Positions 25,467-34,966 are shown, counted from the stretch's first letter. The stretch: 64,000 nucleotides of DNA from Clostridia bacterium (GCA_017507855.1 JAFWAE010000009.1:55590-119589), one strand, 5' to 3'. Made by a program: numbers and translations. Notes: generated by a model not told the origin, from the letters alone.

Positions 25467-25922
25467 TTACTGATCGGTATACACTTCATCTGCCAGGTCA
25501 ATATACAACTGTCCGTCCAAATGAGCCAGCTCGTGGCAAAAAGCTCTGGCAGTCAGGCCTTCTCCACTGTATTCCTTCCACTCGCCCGTGCGATCCTGAG
25601 CCTGAACGCGTACAAACATGGGGCGCTTAATGATGGCATTCTTTCCGGGCACGGAAAGACAGGCCTCCATGCCCTCCTGTTCCCCGCTTTGCTCCACGAT
25701 GCGGGGATTGATCAGCTCCATCAGCCCTTCCCCCGTGTCAATCACCACTACGCGGCGAAGGATTCCCACCTGCACGGCGGCCAAACCGACCCCGTCTGCG
25801 GCGTACATCGTATCTGCCATGTCATCCAACAGACGGCAAATGCGAGGAGTAATCTCCTCCACAGCCTTACTGCTCTGCCTCAAAAAAGGATCGGGGTGTG
25901 TTACAATTTTTCGTATAGCCAT
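25467..25922 (-). CDS. def: Peptide deformylase
   Basis: 151 residues with the three family motifs: GVGLAAVQVG, EACLSVPG and HELAHLDG (metal ligands Cys and two His). Motif 2 has Ala where EGCLS is usual, a mild change next to the metal-binding cysteine. It removes the formyl group from new proteins. AAGGAG precedes the ATG. It follows priA by 25 bases and precedes fmt. Confidence 0.96.
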   Translation of the reverse strand: MAIRKIVTHPDPFLRQSSKAVEEITPRICRLLDDMADTMYAADGVGLAAVQVGILRRVVVIDTGEGLMELINPRIVEQSGEQEGMEACLSVPGKNAIIKRPMFVRVQAQDRTGEWKEYSGEGLTARAFCHELAHLDGQLYIDLADEVYTDQ

Positions 25923-25947
25923 GTTTGCCTAAACTCCTTCAGTGTGA

Positions 25948-28419
25948 TCAGTTAAACTTTGCCGGATTCATATCTACCGACACGTTTAAACATTTAAAGC
26001 GCTTGTCTTTTCCGAAAAGATACAGCATCTCGTTCAAAAAAAGGCGCACGCGGGGATTTTCCCGGCATTTGATCAAAAATTTCATCCGATAGCGCCCGTT
26101 GACCTTGTACAACGGAGCTTCAAAGGGCCCGAAAATCTGCATTTTCTGGTCCCCGTAACGATGGGAAGCCACAAAGCGAAGCTGATCCTCCGCCAAGGGA
26201 AGCACCCGTTTCATTTCATATTCAAGCTGACTTTGCAGCGTCAGCACGCAAATATCGCAATAAGGCGGAAAAGCGCAAGCTTTTCGCAGGGCAATCTCGG
26301 CAGCATAAAAGGCCCGATAGTCCTGGGAAGCGGCATAGGCCAAGATCTCGTGATCCGGCACGTAGGTTTGAATGAGTGCCTTTCCCCCCCGCTCTCCGCG
26401 GCCGGAACGCCCCACCACCTGTGTCAGCATGGAAAAGGCCCGCTCGTTGGCCCGATAGTCTGAGGAAAAAAGCAAGGAATCCGCCGAAAGGACCGCCGAA
26501 AGTGTGACCAATGGAAAATCCAACCCTTTGGCCACCATTTGCGTACCGATCAAAAAATCATATTCGTGACGGGCAAATTTATCCAACAGTTTTTGGTGAG
26601 CATATTTAGCCGACGTGGTATCAGCATCCATGCGCAAAATGCGGGCTTTGGGGAAAAGCTCCTGCAATTTTTCTTGAGTGCGCTGAGTTCCGTTGCCGTA
26701 GCTGATCACATGGTCGCTTCCGCATTGGGAACAAACCGACGGACGCGGTGCGCTGTAGCCGCAGCAATGGCACATCATCCGCCCGTTGACGGAATGGTAG
26801 GTCAACGCCACGCTGCAATGGGGGCACATTTCCGTTTTCCCGCAATGGCGGCAACTGACCGTGGTGTGATATCCCCTGCGGTTGAGCAACAGCACCGCCT
26901 GTTCGCCCTTATCAAGGGTCTCCTGCAGAGCTTGCTCCAAAGGAAGGCTGATCAGCGTATCGGCCCGCTCGGGCGTTTCCAAACGCATATCCACCATCTC
27001 CACCTCGGGCAAAGCCATGCGGTTAAAGCGGTTTTCCAACGAATAAAGATGATAGATCCCCTCGCAGGCGCGATAATAGCTGTCCACACTGGGCGTGGCA
27101 GAGCACATCAGTAGCAAAGCTCCCTGCCCGGCACAGCGGTATTTTGCAATGTCCCTGGCGTGATAGCGGGGGGTATTCTCGGATTTATAAGCGCTTTCCT
27201 GCTCTTCGTCCATGACGATCAGGCCCAGGTTGGTCAAAGGGGCAAACACGGCTGAGCGTGTCCCCAACACAATTTTAGCCAAACCGGAACGGATCCGTTT
27301 CCATTCGTCCATACGCTCGCCCACGGAAAGCCCCGAGTGACTGATTGCCACTAAATCTCCGTATCTGGCGCAAAACAGGGAGATCATCTGAGGGGTCAAG
27401 GAAATTTCGGGAATCAACACAATGGCTGTTTTCCCCTGCGCCAACACGTCATCCAGCAGCTTCAGAATAACCATGGTCTTCCCGCTTCCGGTGACACCGT
27501 GAAGCAAAGCGGCAGCGGCGCTGCCGTTCAAATGGGAAGCCAGCCCTCGATAGACGTTTTGCTGTTCCGCAGAAAGCTGTACGGCCTGCCGTTCGTTTTC
27601 CTGCACAGGATGGGAAGGGCGGCGAAAGACCTCTTCTTCCGCCATATTCACCAATCCTTTTTTGTACAGGCCCTTGACTACAGATTCGGAAAGACCCGTC
27701 ATATACAGCAGTTCCTTAACGGAAGCACTTCCCTCCCGTTCCAGCAGATCCAGAATCTTTTTTTGCTGAGAGCTCAAACGAATATCGTCATTTTTCCAGG
27801 CGTGCAGCTTTTCCTCATCAGAGGTCAAGCTGACCATTTTCTGCATTTTGTCGTGCAGTTCGCGGGCCGCTATGCTAACCTTGCGAATGATCCCCAGGCG
27901 CTCCAGATTGGCCAATTGAGGCACCACGTCTTCCCCACATTGCTCTTTCAAATAAGCCAAAGAAGCGCGCCCCTGAGCCTGATAGATATGCTCTACCACG
28001 TGGAGCAGATTGTTGGTTATGGGATCCTGCTGATCGTAACGGTCAAAAGAAAAGTCCTCGCAGACCTGATAAAACTCCTCCAAATGGATACGCATTCCCA
28101 AGGGAACCAGGCAACCCACTGCGTCAAAAAAGTTGCAAAAGCATCTTTTTTTCATCCAAAGAGCCAGCTGCACCCCTTCTTCGTTAAGGATGGGATATTC
28201 CTCCACGATCCCCGCAATGGGCTTGGCAAATTCGTGAGAGCATTCCTCTGCCAATTCCGTCACAATGCCTGTTTGGCGGCGGTTGGCATTGCCGAAGGGA
28301 ACGATGATACGTTGCCCTACGCAAATCTTGCCGCGTAAGGACGGGGGGATGAAGTAGTCATATGCTTTATCAGCCCCATAGACGATGTCTTCCACGTAGA
28401 CTTTTGCATACTCGTACAT
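25948..28419 (-). CDS. priA: Primosomal protein N-prime (replication restart helicase)
   Basis: 823 residues. The N-terminal DNA-binding domain is followed by a superfamily 2 helicase core with GVTGSGKT (Walker A) and MDEEQ (motif II, where many PriA have DEEH), and a zinc-binding insert with cysteine pairs from CRHCGKTEMCPHC to CSQCGS. It reloads the replication machinery at stalled forks. A GGGGGG ribosome site precedes the ATG. In many Firmicutes coaBC sits between rpoZ and priA; here the gap is only 33 bases and coaBC is absent. Confidence 0.96.
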   Translation of the reverse strand: MYEYAKVYVEDIVYGADKAYDYFIPPSLRGKICVGQRIIVPFGNANRRQTGIVTELAEECSHEFAKPIAGIVEEYPILNEEGVQLALWMKKRCFCNFFDAVGCLVPLGMRIHLEEFYQVCEDFSFDRYDQQDPITNNLLHVVEHIYQAQGRASLAYLKEQCGEDVVPQLANLERLGIIRKVSIAARELHDKMQKMVSLTSDEEKLHAWKNDDIRLSSQQKKILDLLEREGSASVKELLYMTGLSESVVKGLYKKGLVNMAEEEVFRRPSHPVQENERQAVQLSAEQQNVYRGLASHLNGSAAAALLHGVTGSGKTMVILKLLDDVLAQGKTAIVLIPEISLTPQMISLFCARYGDLVAISHSGLSVGERMDEWKRIRSGLAKIVLGTRSAVFAPLTNLGLIVMDEEQESAYKSENTPRYHARDIAKYRCAGQGALLLMCSATPSVDSYYRACEGIYHLYSLENRFNRMALPEVEMVDMRLETPERADTLISLPLEQALQETLDKGEQAVLLLNRRGYHTTVSCRHCGKTEMCPHCSVALTYHSVNGRMMCHCCGYSAPRPSVCSQCGSDHVISYGNGTQRTQEKLQELFPKARILRMDADTTSAKYAHQKLLDKFARHEYDFLIGTQMVAKGLDFPLVTLSAVLSADSLLFSSDYRANERAFSMLTQVVGRSGRGERGGKALIQTYVPDHEILAYAASQDYRAFYAAEIALRKACAFPPYCDICVLTLQSQLEYEMKRVLPLAEDQLRFVASHRYGDQKMQIFGPFEAPLYKVNGRYRMKFLIKCRENPRVRLFLNEMLYLFGKDKRFKCLNVSVDMNPAKFN

Positions 28420-28452
28420 ATGATCCCCCCTGTCAAAATGATTGATACCGCT

Positions 28453-28668
28453 TTAAAATTCCAGCTGCTCCAGATCCTTTTCCAAAATCTGGTATTCCCC
28501 GTTATGAAGCTTTTCAATAGCCATCTTCACGGGCTTTTCTTCCATGGTCATTTTTTCCTTTTCCAGTTCGGCGGCCAGTTTACGTGCACATTTTGCCGTG
28601 GCGATCACCAGCGCATAACGGTTAAAACGGCCATGATGGGTCAGTTCTTCTACAGAAGGATACAGCAT
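28453..28668 (-). CDS. rpoZ: RNA polymerase omega subunit
   Basis: 71 residues beginning MLYPSVEEL, with RFNRYALVIATAKCARKLA matching the omega helix that wraps the beta-prime subunit. AAAGGAG precedes the ATG. It lies directly after gmk, the usual order. Confidence 0.94.
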   Translation of the reverse strand: MLYPSVEELTHHGRFNRYALVIATAKCARKLAAELEKEKMTMEEKPVKMAIEKLHNGEYQILEKDLEQLEF

Positions 28669-28726
28669 AAAAGAAACTCCTTTATTGTGTTTTTTGTTTT
28701 CTTTATCGATAAAACGTTGTTCCGTT

Positions 28727-29293
28727 TTACAGGCTTTTCTTGGCTTGGGTAATTACGGCATACAGTTCGTCGGAGGCCTGCCGGGGCGTATGGTTGACGA
28801 TCACCGTATCATATTCGTTTTGCCGCTTCAGCTCCTCCAGGGCGATCTGCAAACGGCTGTTGACCTTTTCCTCCGTCTCTGTCCCCCGCTGTGTCAAGCG
28901 GCGGCTGAGCTCTTCAAAGGAAGGCGGGGCAATAAAAACGCTGAGGCAATCGGGCATGGCCTGCTTGACGTGAGCGGCTCCCTGCACCTCGATCTCTAAA
29001 ATCACGTCCAGGCCCTCGTCCAGCTTTTTCTCTACTGCCTGGCGGGGAGTGCCGTAATAACAGCCGTTATAGCAGGCATATTCCAGCATATCTCCGTTTT
29101 CGATATGAGACTCAAATTCCCGAGTGGAAATAAAGTAGTAATCCTTGCCGTGGACCTCCCCCTCACGCGGGGCACGGGTAGTGGCGGAAATGGAGTAAAA
29201 GAAATGGTCATATTGGGAAAAAAGCTGTTTAAGCACCGTTCCCTTTCCTACGCCGGAAGGTCCTGAGATTACGATCAGCAGTCCTCGTTTCAA
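28727..29293 (-). CDS. gmk: Guanylate kinase
   Basis: 188 residues with the P-loop SGPSGVGKGT and the GMP-binding stretch TTRAPREGEVHGKDY. It makes GDP from GMP. The start is a TTG that overlaps the remA stop (TTGA), with GAGGA upstream, so translation is probably coupled to remA. The usual ATG is absent in this position. Confidence 0.96.
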   Translation of the reverse strand: MKRGLLIVISGPSGVGKGTVLKQLFSQYDHFFYSISATTRAPREGEVHGKDYYFISTREFESHIENGDMLEYACYNGCYYGTPRQAVEKKLDEGLDVILEIEVQGAAHVKQAMPDCLSVFIAPPSFEELSRRLTQRGTETEEKVNSRLQIALEELKRQNEYDTVIVNHTPRQASDELYAVITQAKKSL

Positions 29294-29553
29294 GCTTCCT
29301 CATCCTCCTTACCGTCGTCTTTTCCGGACACACGATCAGCCAACACGTCCCCTGCCAATGCAGACAGGATCACGTAGCCGCTGTCGGTGATCAAAACGGT
29401 TTTGGTTTTTCTTCCGTAACTGGCATCGATCAAAATTCCTTGCTCGCGCGCATCGGACACCAAACGCTTGATGGGGGCCGAATCCGGGTCCACCATAGCC
29501 ACGATACGGTCTGCGCTGACAAGGCCGCCGAATCCGATTCGAATAAGCTTCAT
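29290..29553 (-). CDS. remA: RemA-family DNA-binding regulator (DUF370)
   Basis: 87 residues beginning MKLIRIGFGGLVSADRI, the conserved RemA N-terminus, with the later segment TDSGYVILSALAGDVLADR. In Bacillus subtilis RemA binds DNA and activates matrix genes. The last 15 residues are acidic. Its position between yicC and gmk is the standard Firmicutes arrangement. Target genes here are unknown. Confidence 0.94.
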   Translation of the reverse strand: MKLIRIGFGGLVSADRIVAMVDPDSAPIKRLVSDAREQGILIDASYGRKTKTVLITDSGYVILSALAGDVLADRVSGKDDGKEDEEA

Positions 29554-29575
29554 TGCACTGTTCCGCCTTTCAAAC

Positions 29576-30451
29576 TTACTCTATATTTTGGATTTGCTCG
29601 CGCAGCTTTTCGATCAGACCCTTCATTTCCACCACCAGTTGAGTGATCTGAAGGTCGTTGGCCTTGGAGCCGATGGTGTTCACCTCGCGGTTCATTTCCT
29701 GAATAAGAAAATCCATCTTTTTACCCGGGCAGGCCACCTCCGTCAGCAAGCTGCGGGCCTGCACGAAATGGCTGCGCAGGCGGGTCACTTCCTCGTCGAT
29801 AGCGGCTTTATCAGCCATAAGAGCCACTTCCGTCAGTAAACGCCCCTCGTCTACGTGGGCATCCCCCATAAGTTCCTGAACGCGTTGATATAATTTCTCC
29901 CGATATTGGGGAACGACCTTCTCAGCCAAAGCCTCCACCTGTGCCACATAGCCTTCAAGCTCATCCACCTTTTGAAGCATATCCTTACCCAGGCGCGCTC
30001 CTTCGGCCGCCCGCATCGTTTCAAAATCGGCAGCGGCAGCTTCCAACGCGGGTAACACAGCCGCCCAGATCTCCTCGCGGCTGGCCTCTGTTTTTCGGCT
30101 GACAAGCACATCAGGATAACGAAGCACTGCAGACAGCTCCACTTTTCCCGCCAACTTATGAGTCTTTTTCAATTCCCGCATGGCCGCAATATAACGGGCG
30201 GCCAGTGCATGGTCCACCTGCATATCCACCGCTTCCTCGGAAGAGGTTTCGATTCCCACGAAAACGTCAACCTTACCGCGATTCATGCGCCCCTGCATAA
30301 ACTGACGCACAGATTCTTCCAAAAAGCCGTAAGCGCGAGGGTACTTGACCCCCACCTCCAAAAAGCGGTGATTCACAGCCCGCATTTCCACGGTCACCTC
30401 GTGCCCGGAGCAGTTCATCCGGCAACGGCCGTAGCCTGTCATGCTGTTCAT
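29576..30451 (-). CDS. YicC-family endoribonuclease
   Basis: 291 residues, first gene of the housekeeping operon. It starts MNSMTGYGR, followed by the conserved AVNHRFLEV and a C-terminal half ending in the segment EMNREVNTIGSKANDLQI that is highly conserved in YicC. E. coli YicC is an RNase; the family name follows that. A CAGGGGG ribosome site precedes the ATG, and a consensus promoter lies about 40 to 65 bases upstream. Confidence 0.94.
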   Translation of the reverse strand: MNSMTGYGRCRMNCSGHEVTVEMRAVNHRFLEVGVKYPRAYGFLEESVRQFMQGRMNRGKVDVFVGIETSSEEAVDMQVDHALAARYIAAMRELKKTHKLAGKVELSAVLRYPDVLVSRKTEASREEIWAAVLPALEAAAADFETMRAAEGARLGKDMLQKVDELEGYVAQVEALAEKVVPQYREKLYQRVQELMGDAHVDEGRLLTEVALMADKAAIDEEVTRLRSHFVQARSLLTEVACPGKKMDFLIQEMNREVNTIGSKANDLQITQLVVEMKGLIEKLREQIQNIE

Positions 30452-30488
30452 ATTCGTCCCCCTGACATTTGTTTTCCATTATTATTAT

Positions 30489-30517
30489 ATTTTACATCAT
30501 ATTGCCCTGTTTGTCAA
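30489..30517 (-). promoter_or_regulatory. Sigma-A promoter of the yicC operon
   Basis: TTGACA and TAAAAT with a 17-base spacer on the minus strand, divergent from the coaW promoter. Confidence 0.85.
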
Positions 30518-30573
30518 ATAAATCGCGGGAAAAAAGGAGGTTTTTTCAGCTTTTTTCTTTCGCCAAAGCAGGC

Positions 30574-30602
30574 TTGACAATTCTTCTTTCAAGTCGTATA
30601 AT
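30574..30602 (+). promoter_or_regulatory. Sigma-A promoter of coaW
   Basis: Perfect consensus: TTGACA and TATAAT with a 17-base spacer, 36 bases before the ATG. Confidence 0.93.
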
Positions 30603-30638
30603 GTTGGGGTAAAAATTCACAACAAAGAAGGAATCGCT

Positions 30639-31481
30639 ATGGGCCTTGTTATCGGAATCGACGTGGGCGGAAGCACCACAAAGATCGTGGGAATACGCGA
30701 CGGTGCATTTCTTTCCCCGCTGATGGTGCGCGCCAACGACCCCATTGCTTCTATTTTCGGCGCTTTCGGAAAATTTACCTCTGAAAATCATATTCCCCTC
30801 AAGGATATTTCCCGGGTAATGGTCACAGGGGCCGGTTCCACTTTTGTGGACACCCCCCTTTATGGCCTGCCTACCGGTTATGTGGACGAATTTATTGCCA
30901 TCGGCCTTGGCGAACGCCACATGAGCGGCATTCAAAACCCTCTGGTCGTCAGTATGGGAACGGGCACTTCTTTCGTGCGCGTCAACGGAAATCAGATCCG
31001 CCACATTGGCGGCACAGGCATCGGCGGCGGCACCATTACGGGCCTTGCCGGCACCATGCTGAACGTGCGCGAGGTAGAAACTCTTTCGTCCATGGCTAGG
31101 GAAGGAAATCTGCAGAACATCGATCTGATGGTCTGCGATTTCATTACCAAGCCCGGCGGAAACCTGACGCCCGATACCACCGCCGCCAATTTCGGCAAGA
31201 TCAAGGACGTGGCTACCAAAAACGATTTTGCATTGGGAATTTTAAACCTGGTCTTCCAAACCATCGGTATGATGGCCGTGTTTGCCGTAGGTGAAAACCG
31301 CGGCGAGCCTGTCGTTCTGACGGGCAACCTGACCACCATCCCTCAGGCCAAGGAAATCATGGACCACCTTTCTTCCCTGTTTCATTTTTCCTTCCTCATT
31401 CCCGAGCACGCCCAGTTTGCCACCGCTGTCGGTGCCGCTCTAGCCGCGCAGGACAGCAGCTATTTCCGCATTATTGAATAA
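30639..31481 (+). CDS. coaW: Type II pantothenate kinase
   Basis: 280 residues of the ASKHA fold. The N-terminal phosphate loop is GIDVGGSTTKIVG, and SMGTGTSF and GGTGIGGGT follow in the middle. It makes 4-phosphopantothenate, the first step to coenzyme A, and type II enzymes are usually not inhibited by CoA. It is divergent from yicC and followed by a TIGR01440 gene. Together with the missing coaBC nearby this suggests a rearranged CoA locus. Confidence 0.92.
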   Translation: MGLVIGIDVGGSTTKIVGIRDGAFLSPLMVRANDPIASIFGAFGKFTSENHIPLKDISRVMVTGAGSTFVDTPLYGLPTGYVDEFIAIGLGERHMSGIQNPLVVSMGTGTSFVRVNGNQIRHIGGTGIGGGTITGLAGTMLNVREVETLSSMAREGNLQNIDLMVCDFITKPGGNLTPDTTAANFGKIKDVATKNDFALGILNLVFQTIGMMAVFAVGENRGEPVVLTGNLTTIPQAKEIMDHLSSLFHFSFLIPEHAQFATAVGAALAAQDSSYFRIIE

Positions 31482-31492
31482 GGAGACCCACT

Positions 31493-32062
31493 ATGCCTGA
31501 ACAGATCTTTTTTGACGAGATTCAAAAACAAGCCGCTCAAGTCGCCTGTGAGCTTTTGGCTGTGGCCAAACTGCAGGAAAACGACCTGGTCGTAATTGGC
31601 TGTAGCACCAGCGAAGTTATAGGAAAGCATATCGGCTCGGCCGGAAGTCCGGAAACCGCCCGCGCCCTTTGGGAAGGACTGGCCCCCGTTTTTCAAAAAC
31701 AGGGCATCTTTTTGGCCGTTCAGTGCTGTGAGCACCTTAACCGCGCCTTGATTGTGGAAAAAAAGGCTGCAAAGCTATACGGCTTGACACAGGTCAACGC
31801 CGTCCCTCACGCTCATGCGGGAGGCTCCTTCGCCACGGTGGCTTACCGATCCATGAGCGAGCCCTGCGCCGTAGAACAGCTTTCCTGTGCGGCAGCAGGC
31901 ATTGATATCGGCGATACTCTTATCGGCATGCATTTACGTCCCGTGGCCATTCCCGTGCGTATTTCCCTTTCCAAATTGGGAGATGCCCATCTGGTATTGG
32001 CCCGCACCCGCCCCAAATACATCGGCGGTGTGCGCGCTCAATACGACGAAACGCTCGGTTAA
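31493..32062 (+). CDS. TIGR01440 / YwlG (DUF436) family protein
   Basis: 189 residues. Typical family parts are CSTSEVIGKHIGSAGS, QCCEHLNRALIVE, NAVPHAHAGGSFATVAY and IDIGDTLIGMHLRPV. Members have a thiolase-like fold of unknown activity. It is co-transcribed with coaW, 11 bases downstream, and ends at a bidirectional terminator. Function is not known; a link to acyl or CoA chemistry is only suggested by the neighbour. Confidence 0.9.
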   Translation: MPEQIFFDEIQKQAAQVACELLAVAKLQENDLVVIGCSTSEVIGKHIGSAGSPETARALWEGLAPVFQKQGIFLAVQCCEHLNRALIVEKKAAKLYGLTQVNAVPHAHAGGSFATVAYRSMSEPCAVEQLSCAAAGIDIGDTLIGMHLRPVAIPVRISLSKLGDAHLVLARTRPKYIGGVRAQYDETLG

Positions 32063-32076
32063 AGCAAGATAAAAAA

Positions 32077-32108
32077 AGACGGCAACTGTGATCTTCACAG
32101 TGCCGTCT
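32077..32108. terminator. Bidirectional terminator between the TIGR01440 and DUF624 genes
   Basis: Long stem from AGACGGCA / TGCCGTCT continuing into CTGTGA / TCACAG with a short loop, flanked by A and T runs on both sides. Confidence 0.9.
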
Positions 32109-32127
32109 TTTTTTGTGGAATATGACC

Positions 32128-33171
32128 TTAACCGCGGTCGATAAAAATAGGAGATAGTCCGTCGTCTTGCCCCTGCTTCTCCTCCTCGGGCTTGATCATG
32201 ACCGCATAGAAATCCGGATACACGATATAAGTGGAAAAGAAGACGGGGAATGAAAAGAGGATGGCCAAGGGCATCAGCACAATGACCGGGGCAAACCAAG
32301 CCGTATAGCCCAAAAAGAAGATTAGGTAAAACACAGCGTTGAGCAAAAAGGCACCCACGTTTTTGATCAGGCCGTACAAAGCCATGATCAAGGAATTCTT
32401 CATCACGTGAACGACCTTCAGGTCAAAGGTGGTCTGCATCAGATAGATATAGTGGCGCACACAGGCATAGAGGATCAGGATCGCCACGCTGATAAAGAAC
32501 AGCAACTGGTTTACAAAGGTAGATTCTGCTGCCAGCGCCCCGTAATAGGCATATACCGCATAGGCCATGATACAGGAGATCAAAAGGTCCACCAAGCCTA
32601 CCAAAACGTTGCGCAAATAGCTTTGACGGAAGGCCTTTTTAAAATCAGACCAAATAAAGCAGGGCTTTCCGCTGACAAAATTGCGAATAATGCGCGTTAA
32701 AGCCGTGGTAGCCGGCCCAAAGGTAAGCACGGTAAACAACGTTACCCCTAAAACCAATAGCGGTGAAAAACCGTTCATGAAAAGGAACAGTAAAAACAGC
32801 ATGCAGGCAGGACCCAGCACCAAAAAGCTTCCCACTAAAGGCAGGGCCACGTCCGACCACTTGGCCTCCTCCCCTTCGGAATCGGGAGTCGTCTCCGGCA
32901 AGGCAGTCTGCGGAGGCAGGGTCTCCACCGTCTCGGTTTGGGGTTGTCCCGTCATCGGTACACTTTCCGGCACGGGTACCATGTTGAAAAAGAGCAAAGA
33001 CAAAAACAGAACGAAGGGGATCATAAAAGCGCAGTAAAGCAAGTTTACCAAGCAAAGCTTCCCAAACTTCTCCCGCAGGATCCGCCAGAAAACAGATAAA
33101 CGGCTTTTTTTCTCGTTCTTTTTGACACCTTTTCCGTTTTTGGTGCCAAAATCAGGATTGAAAAAAGACAA
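32128..33171 (-). CDS. DUF624 (YesL-like) membrane protein
   Basis: About 347 residues. A short cytoplasmic N-terminus (FFNPDFGTKNGKGVKKNE) is followed by a helix, a Pro/Thr/Glu-rich outer loop of about 45 residues, and five or more helices; the core KAFRQSYLRN-like stretch is typical of DUF624. The proposed TTG start at 33171 has GGAGAG 9 bases upstream and gives the FFNPD N-terminus seen in relatives; an earlier TTG at 33192 has no ribosome site. YesL-type genes often accompany sugar uptake operons, but here the neighbours are xerD and proC. Confidence 0.85.
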   Translation of the reverse strand: MSFFNPDFGTKNGKGVKKNEKKSRLSVFWRILREKFGKLCLVNLLYCAFMIPFVLFLSLLFFNMVPVPESVPMTGQPQTETVETLPPQTALPETTPDSEGEEAKWSDVALPLVGSFLVLGPACMLFLLFLFMNGFSPLLVLGVTLFTVLTFGPATTALTRIIRNFVSGKPCFIWSDFKKAFRQSYLRNVLVGLVDLLISCIMAYAVYAYYGALAAESTFVNQLLFFISVAILILYACVRHYIYLMQTTFDLKVVHVMKNSLIMALYGLIKNVGAFLLNAVFYLIFFLGYTAWFAPVIVLMPLAILFSFPVFFSTYIVYPDFYAVMIKPEEEKQGQDDGLSPIFIDRG

Positions 33172-33212
33172 AGCGTCACACTCTCCAAGCAATTAAAATA
33201 TGTAGGCGCCCT

Positions 33213-34100
33213 TTAATTGGCGCGAGGATGGCATTTTGCATAGACGGAAGAAAACTTACTTTTGATCAATTGAGCATAGATCTGGGTGGAGGAAATATCG
33301 CTGTGTCCCAACATTTCCTGCACCGACTTCAGATCTGCCCCGTTTTCCAGCAAATGCGCCGCAAAGGAGTGGCGAAGGGTATGCGGGGTGATCTCTCCGC
33401 GGATACCGGCAGCGTCGGCATAAAACTTAATGATCTTCCAACAGCCCTGCCGAGTCAGCCGTTCTCCGGACATATTCACAAACAAAGCCGCAGAAGCTGT
33501 GGATTCCTGCAGGAAGTTCCGTGCATTTTTTATGTAAAGCTGTAAAGCCTTAACCGCCACCGGATACAGGGGAATGATGCGCTCCTTGATATCACTGGCA
33601 CAACGGATAAAGCCTACGTCCAAATTCACATCCTCTACGTCCAGGGCAATCAGCTCACTGACCCGAATTCCCGTGGCATAAAGCAGCTCCAGCATGGCCT
33701 TATCGCGAATGCCCTTCAGGTCGCCCGTCTTGGGCTGAGAAAGCAACTTTTCCACCTCTTCCCCGGTCAATACCTGAGGCAGCTTTTTGGTTGCTTTTTC
33801 CGTATGGATCCCCTTAAGAAGATCCTCGTGCAAAGAGCCGTCCACCCCTAAAAAGCGATAGTAAGAACGCAAAGAAGCCACCATACGTGAAACAGAAGCC
33901 GGAGCTTTTCCAGCCGAGCGAAGAGAAAGAATAAAATCCTTCACATCCTGATTCGTCGCTTGCTGAGGAGTGGTCTTTCCCCGTTTCAGCAAAAAATCGC
34001 CATATTGAGTTAAGTCCCTGCGATAGGACTGCACGGTATTATCCAGGCAGCGGTGACTGTTTTTTAAGTAGTCCACGTACCTTTCCAACGTCTGATTCAC
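33213..34100 (-). CDS. xerD: Tyrosine recombinase XerC/XerD family
   Basis: 295 residues with a SAM-like N-terminal domain and a C-terminal catalytic domain. The catalytic residues are visible: Arg in TGIRVSEL, HTLRH with His and Arg, LGHSD with His, and the Tyr in QIYAQ. It resolves chromosome dimers at dif in relatives. The start is a GTG at 34100 overlapping the proC stop, with GGGGGG upstream. No flanking repeats or other mobile genes are seen, so a housekeeping XerD role is favoured over an integrase. Confidence 0.88.
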   Translation of the reverse strand: MNQTLERYVDYLKNSHRCLDNTVQSYRRDLTQYGDFLLKRGKTTPQQATNQDVKDFILSLRSAGKAPASVSRMVASLRSYYRFLGVDGSLHEDLLKGIHTEKATKKLPQVLTGEEVEKLLSQPKTGDLKGIRDKAMLELLYATGIRVSELIALDVEDVNLDVGFIRCASDIKERIIPLYPVAVKALQLYIKNARNFLQESTASAALFVNMSGERLTRQGCWKIIKFYADAAGIRGEITPHTLRHSFAAHLLENGADLKSVQEMLGHSDISSTQIYAQLIKSKFSSVYAKCHPRAN

Positions 34101-34924
34101 CTTGTTCCCCCCACTGCCCCGGTTTTCTGTTGCTGTGCCAATTCTTCGGCACGCTCGGTACAAGCGGCCATAGCCTGCTTCACCAACGTCTCAAAGCCGC
34201 CGTCGTAGAGCACCTGCAGTGCCGCCAACGTGGTGCCTCCTTTGGAGGATACAGCCTCGATCAGTTCCTGCAATGTCTGCCCGGAGCGCAGCATCATTTC
34301 GGCGCTTCCAATCAGCACCTGGCAAAAAAGCTGTAACGCAATATCGGGATCGATTCCCGTTTGAGCCGCATACTCCACGGCGCTTTTGGCAAAAAGGTAC
34401 ACATAAGCGGGAGAGCTTCCGTTAACGGAAATGACAGCATTCATCTGTTCCTCCGGAAGCTGCATGGCCACACCGCCGCTTTCAAACACGCGCTTTACAA
34501 AAGACAGCGCCTCTTGAGAGACCACTTCGTTGGCGCAAAAGGCAGCAGCCCCTTCACCGAGTGTCAAAGGCGTGTTGGGCATCACGCGCACAACGGGAAC
34601 CGTTTGCCCCAGCAAAGAGCAAACCTGCTGTGTGGAAATGCCTGCCGCAATGGAAACAAAGGTGCCGGTCTCAAAATGGCCGCGCAATTCCTGCAAAGCG
34701 GAATAATCCTGCGGTTTAATACAAATAAACACATATTCTGCCAAGGGAACAAAGCTAGAAAAATCCCGGCAAATACGCACTCCCAGGTGGGCATACTTTT
34801 CCAACGCAGGGGGGAATTTATCATATACGGCCACCTCTTCGGGCAAGCACAGTCCGGCAGAAAGCAAATTATTTACAATGGCAAAAGCCATTTTTCCGGC
34901 TCCGTAAAAACCGACCTTGGGCAT
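34097..34924 (-). CDS. proC: Pyrroline-5-carboxylate reductase
   Basis: 275 residues. GFYGAGKMA is the NAD(P)-binding loop at the N-terminus, VRVMPNTP lies in the middle and the C-terminal AVSSKGGTT is the family signature. It makes proline from pyrroline-5-carboxylate. The ATG at 34924 has GAGGTG 9 bases upstream; an in-frame GTG at 34936 lies within that ribosome site. The stop overlaps the xerD start. It has its own promoter. Confidence 0.96.
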   Translation of the reverse strand: MPKVGFYGAGKMAFAIVNNLLSAGLCLPEEVAVYDKFPPALEKYAHLGVRICRDFSSFVPLAEYVFICIKPQDYSALQELRGHFETGTFVSIAAGISTQQVCSLLGQTVPVVRVMPNTPLTLGEGAAAFCANEVVSQEALSFVKRVFESGGVAMQLPEEQMNAVISVNGSSPAYVYLFAKSAVEYAAQTGIDPDIALQLFCQVLIGSAEMMLRSGQTLQELIEAVSSKGGTTLAALQVLYDGGFETLVKQAMAACTERAEELAQQQKTGAVGGTR

Positions 34925-34966
34925 AGATGTGTTCACCTCGGCAAATCTATTTCAAATACAAAAGAT

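Noticed and set aside
33213..34100. Phage or island integrase
   Set aside because: No attachment repeats, tRNA or mobile genes nearby; coupling to proC and the length fit a housekeeping XerD-type enzyme.
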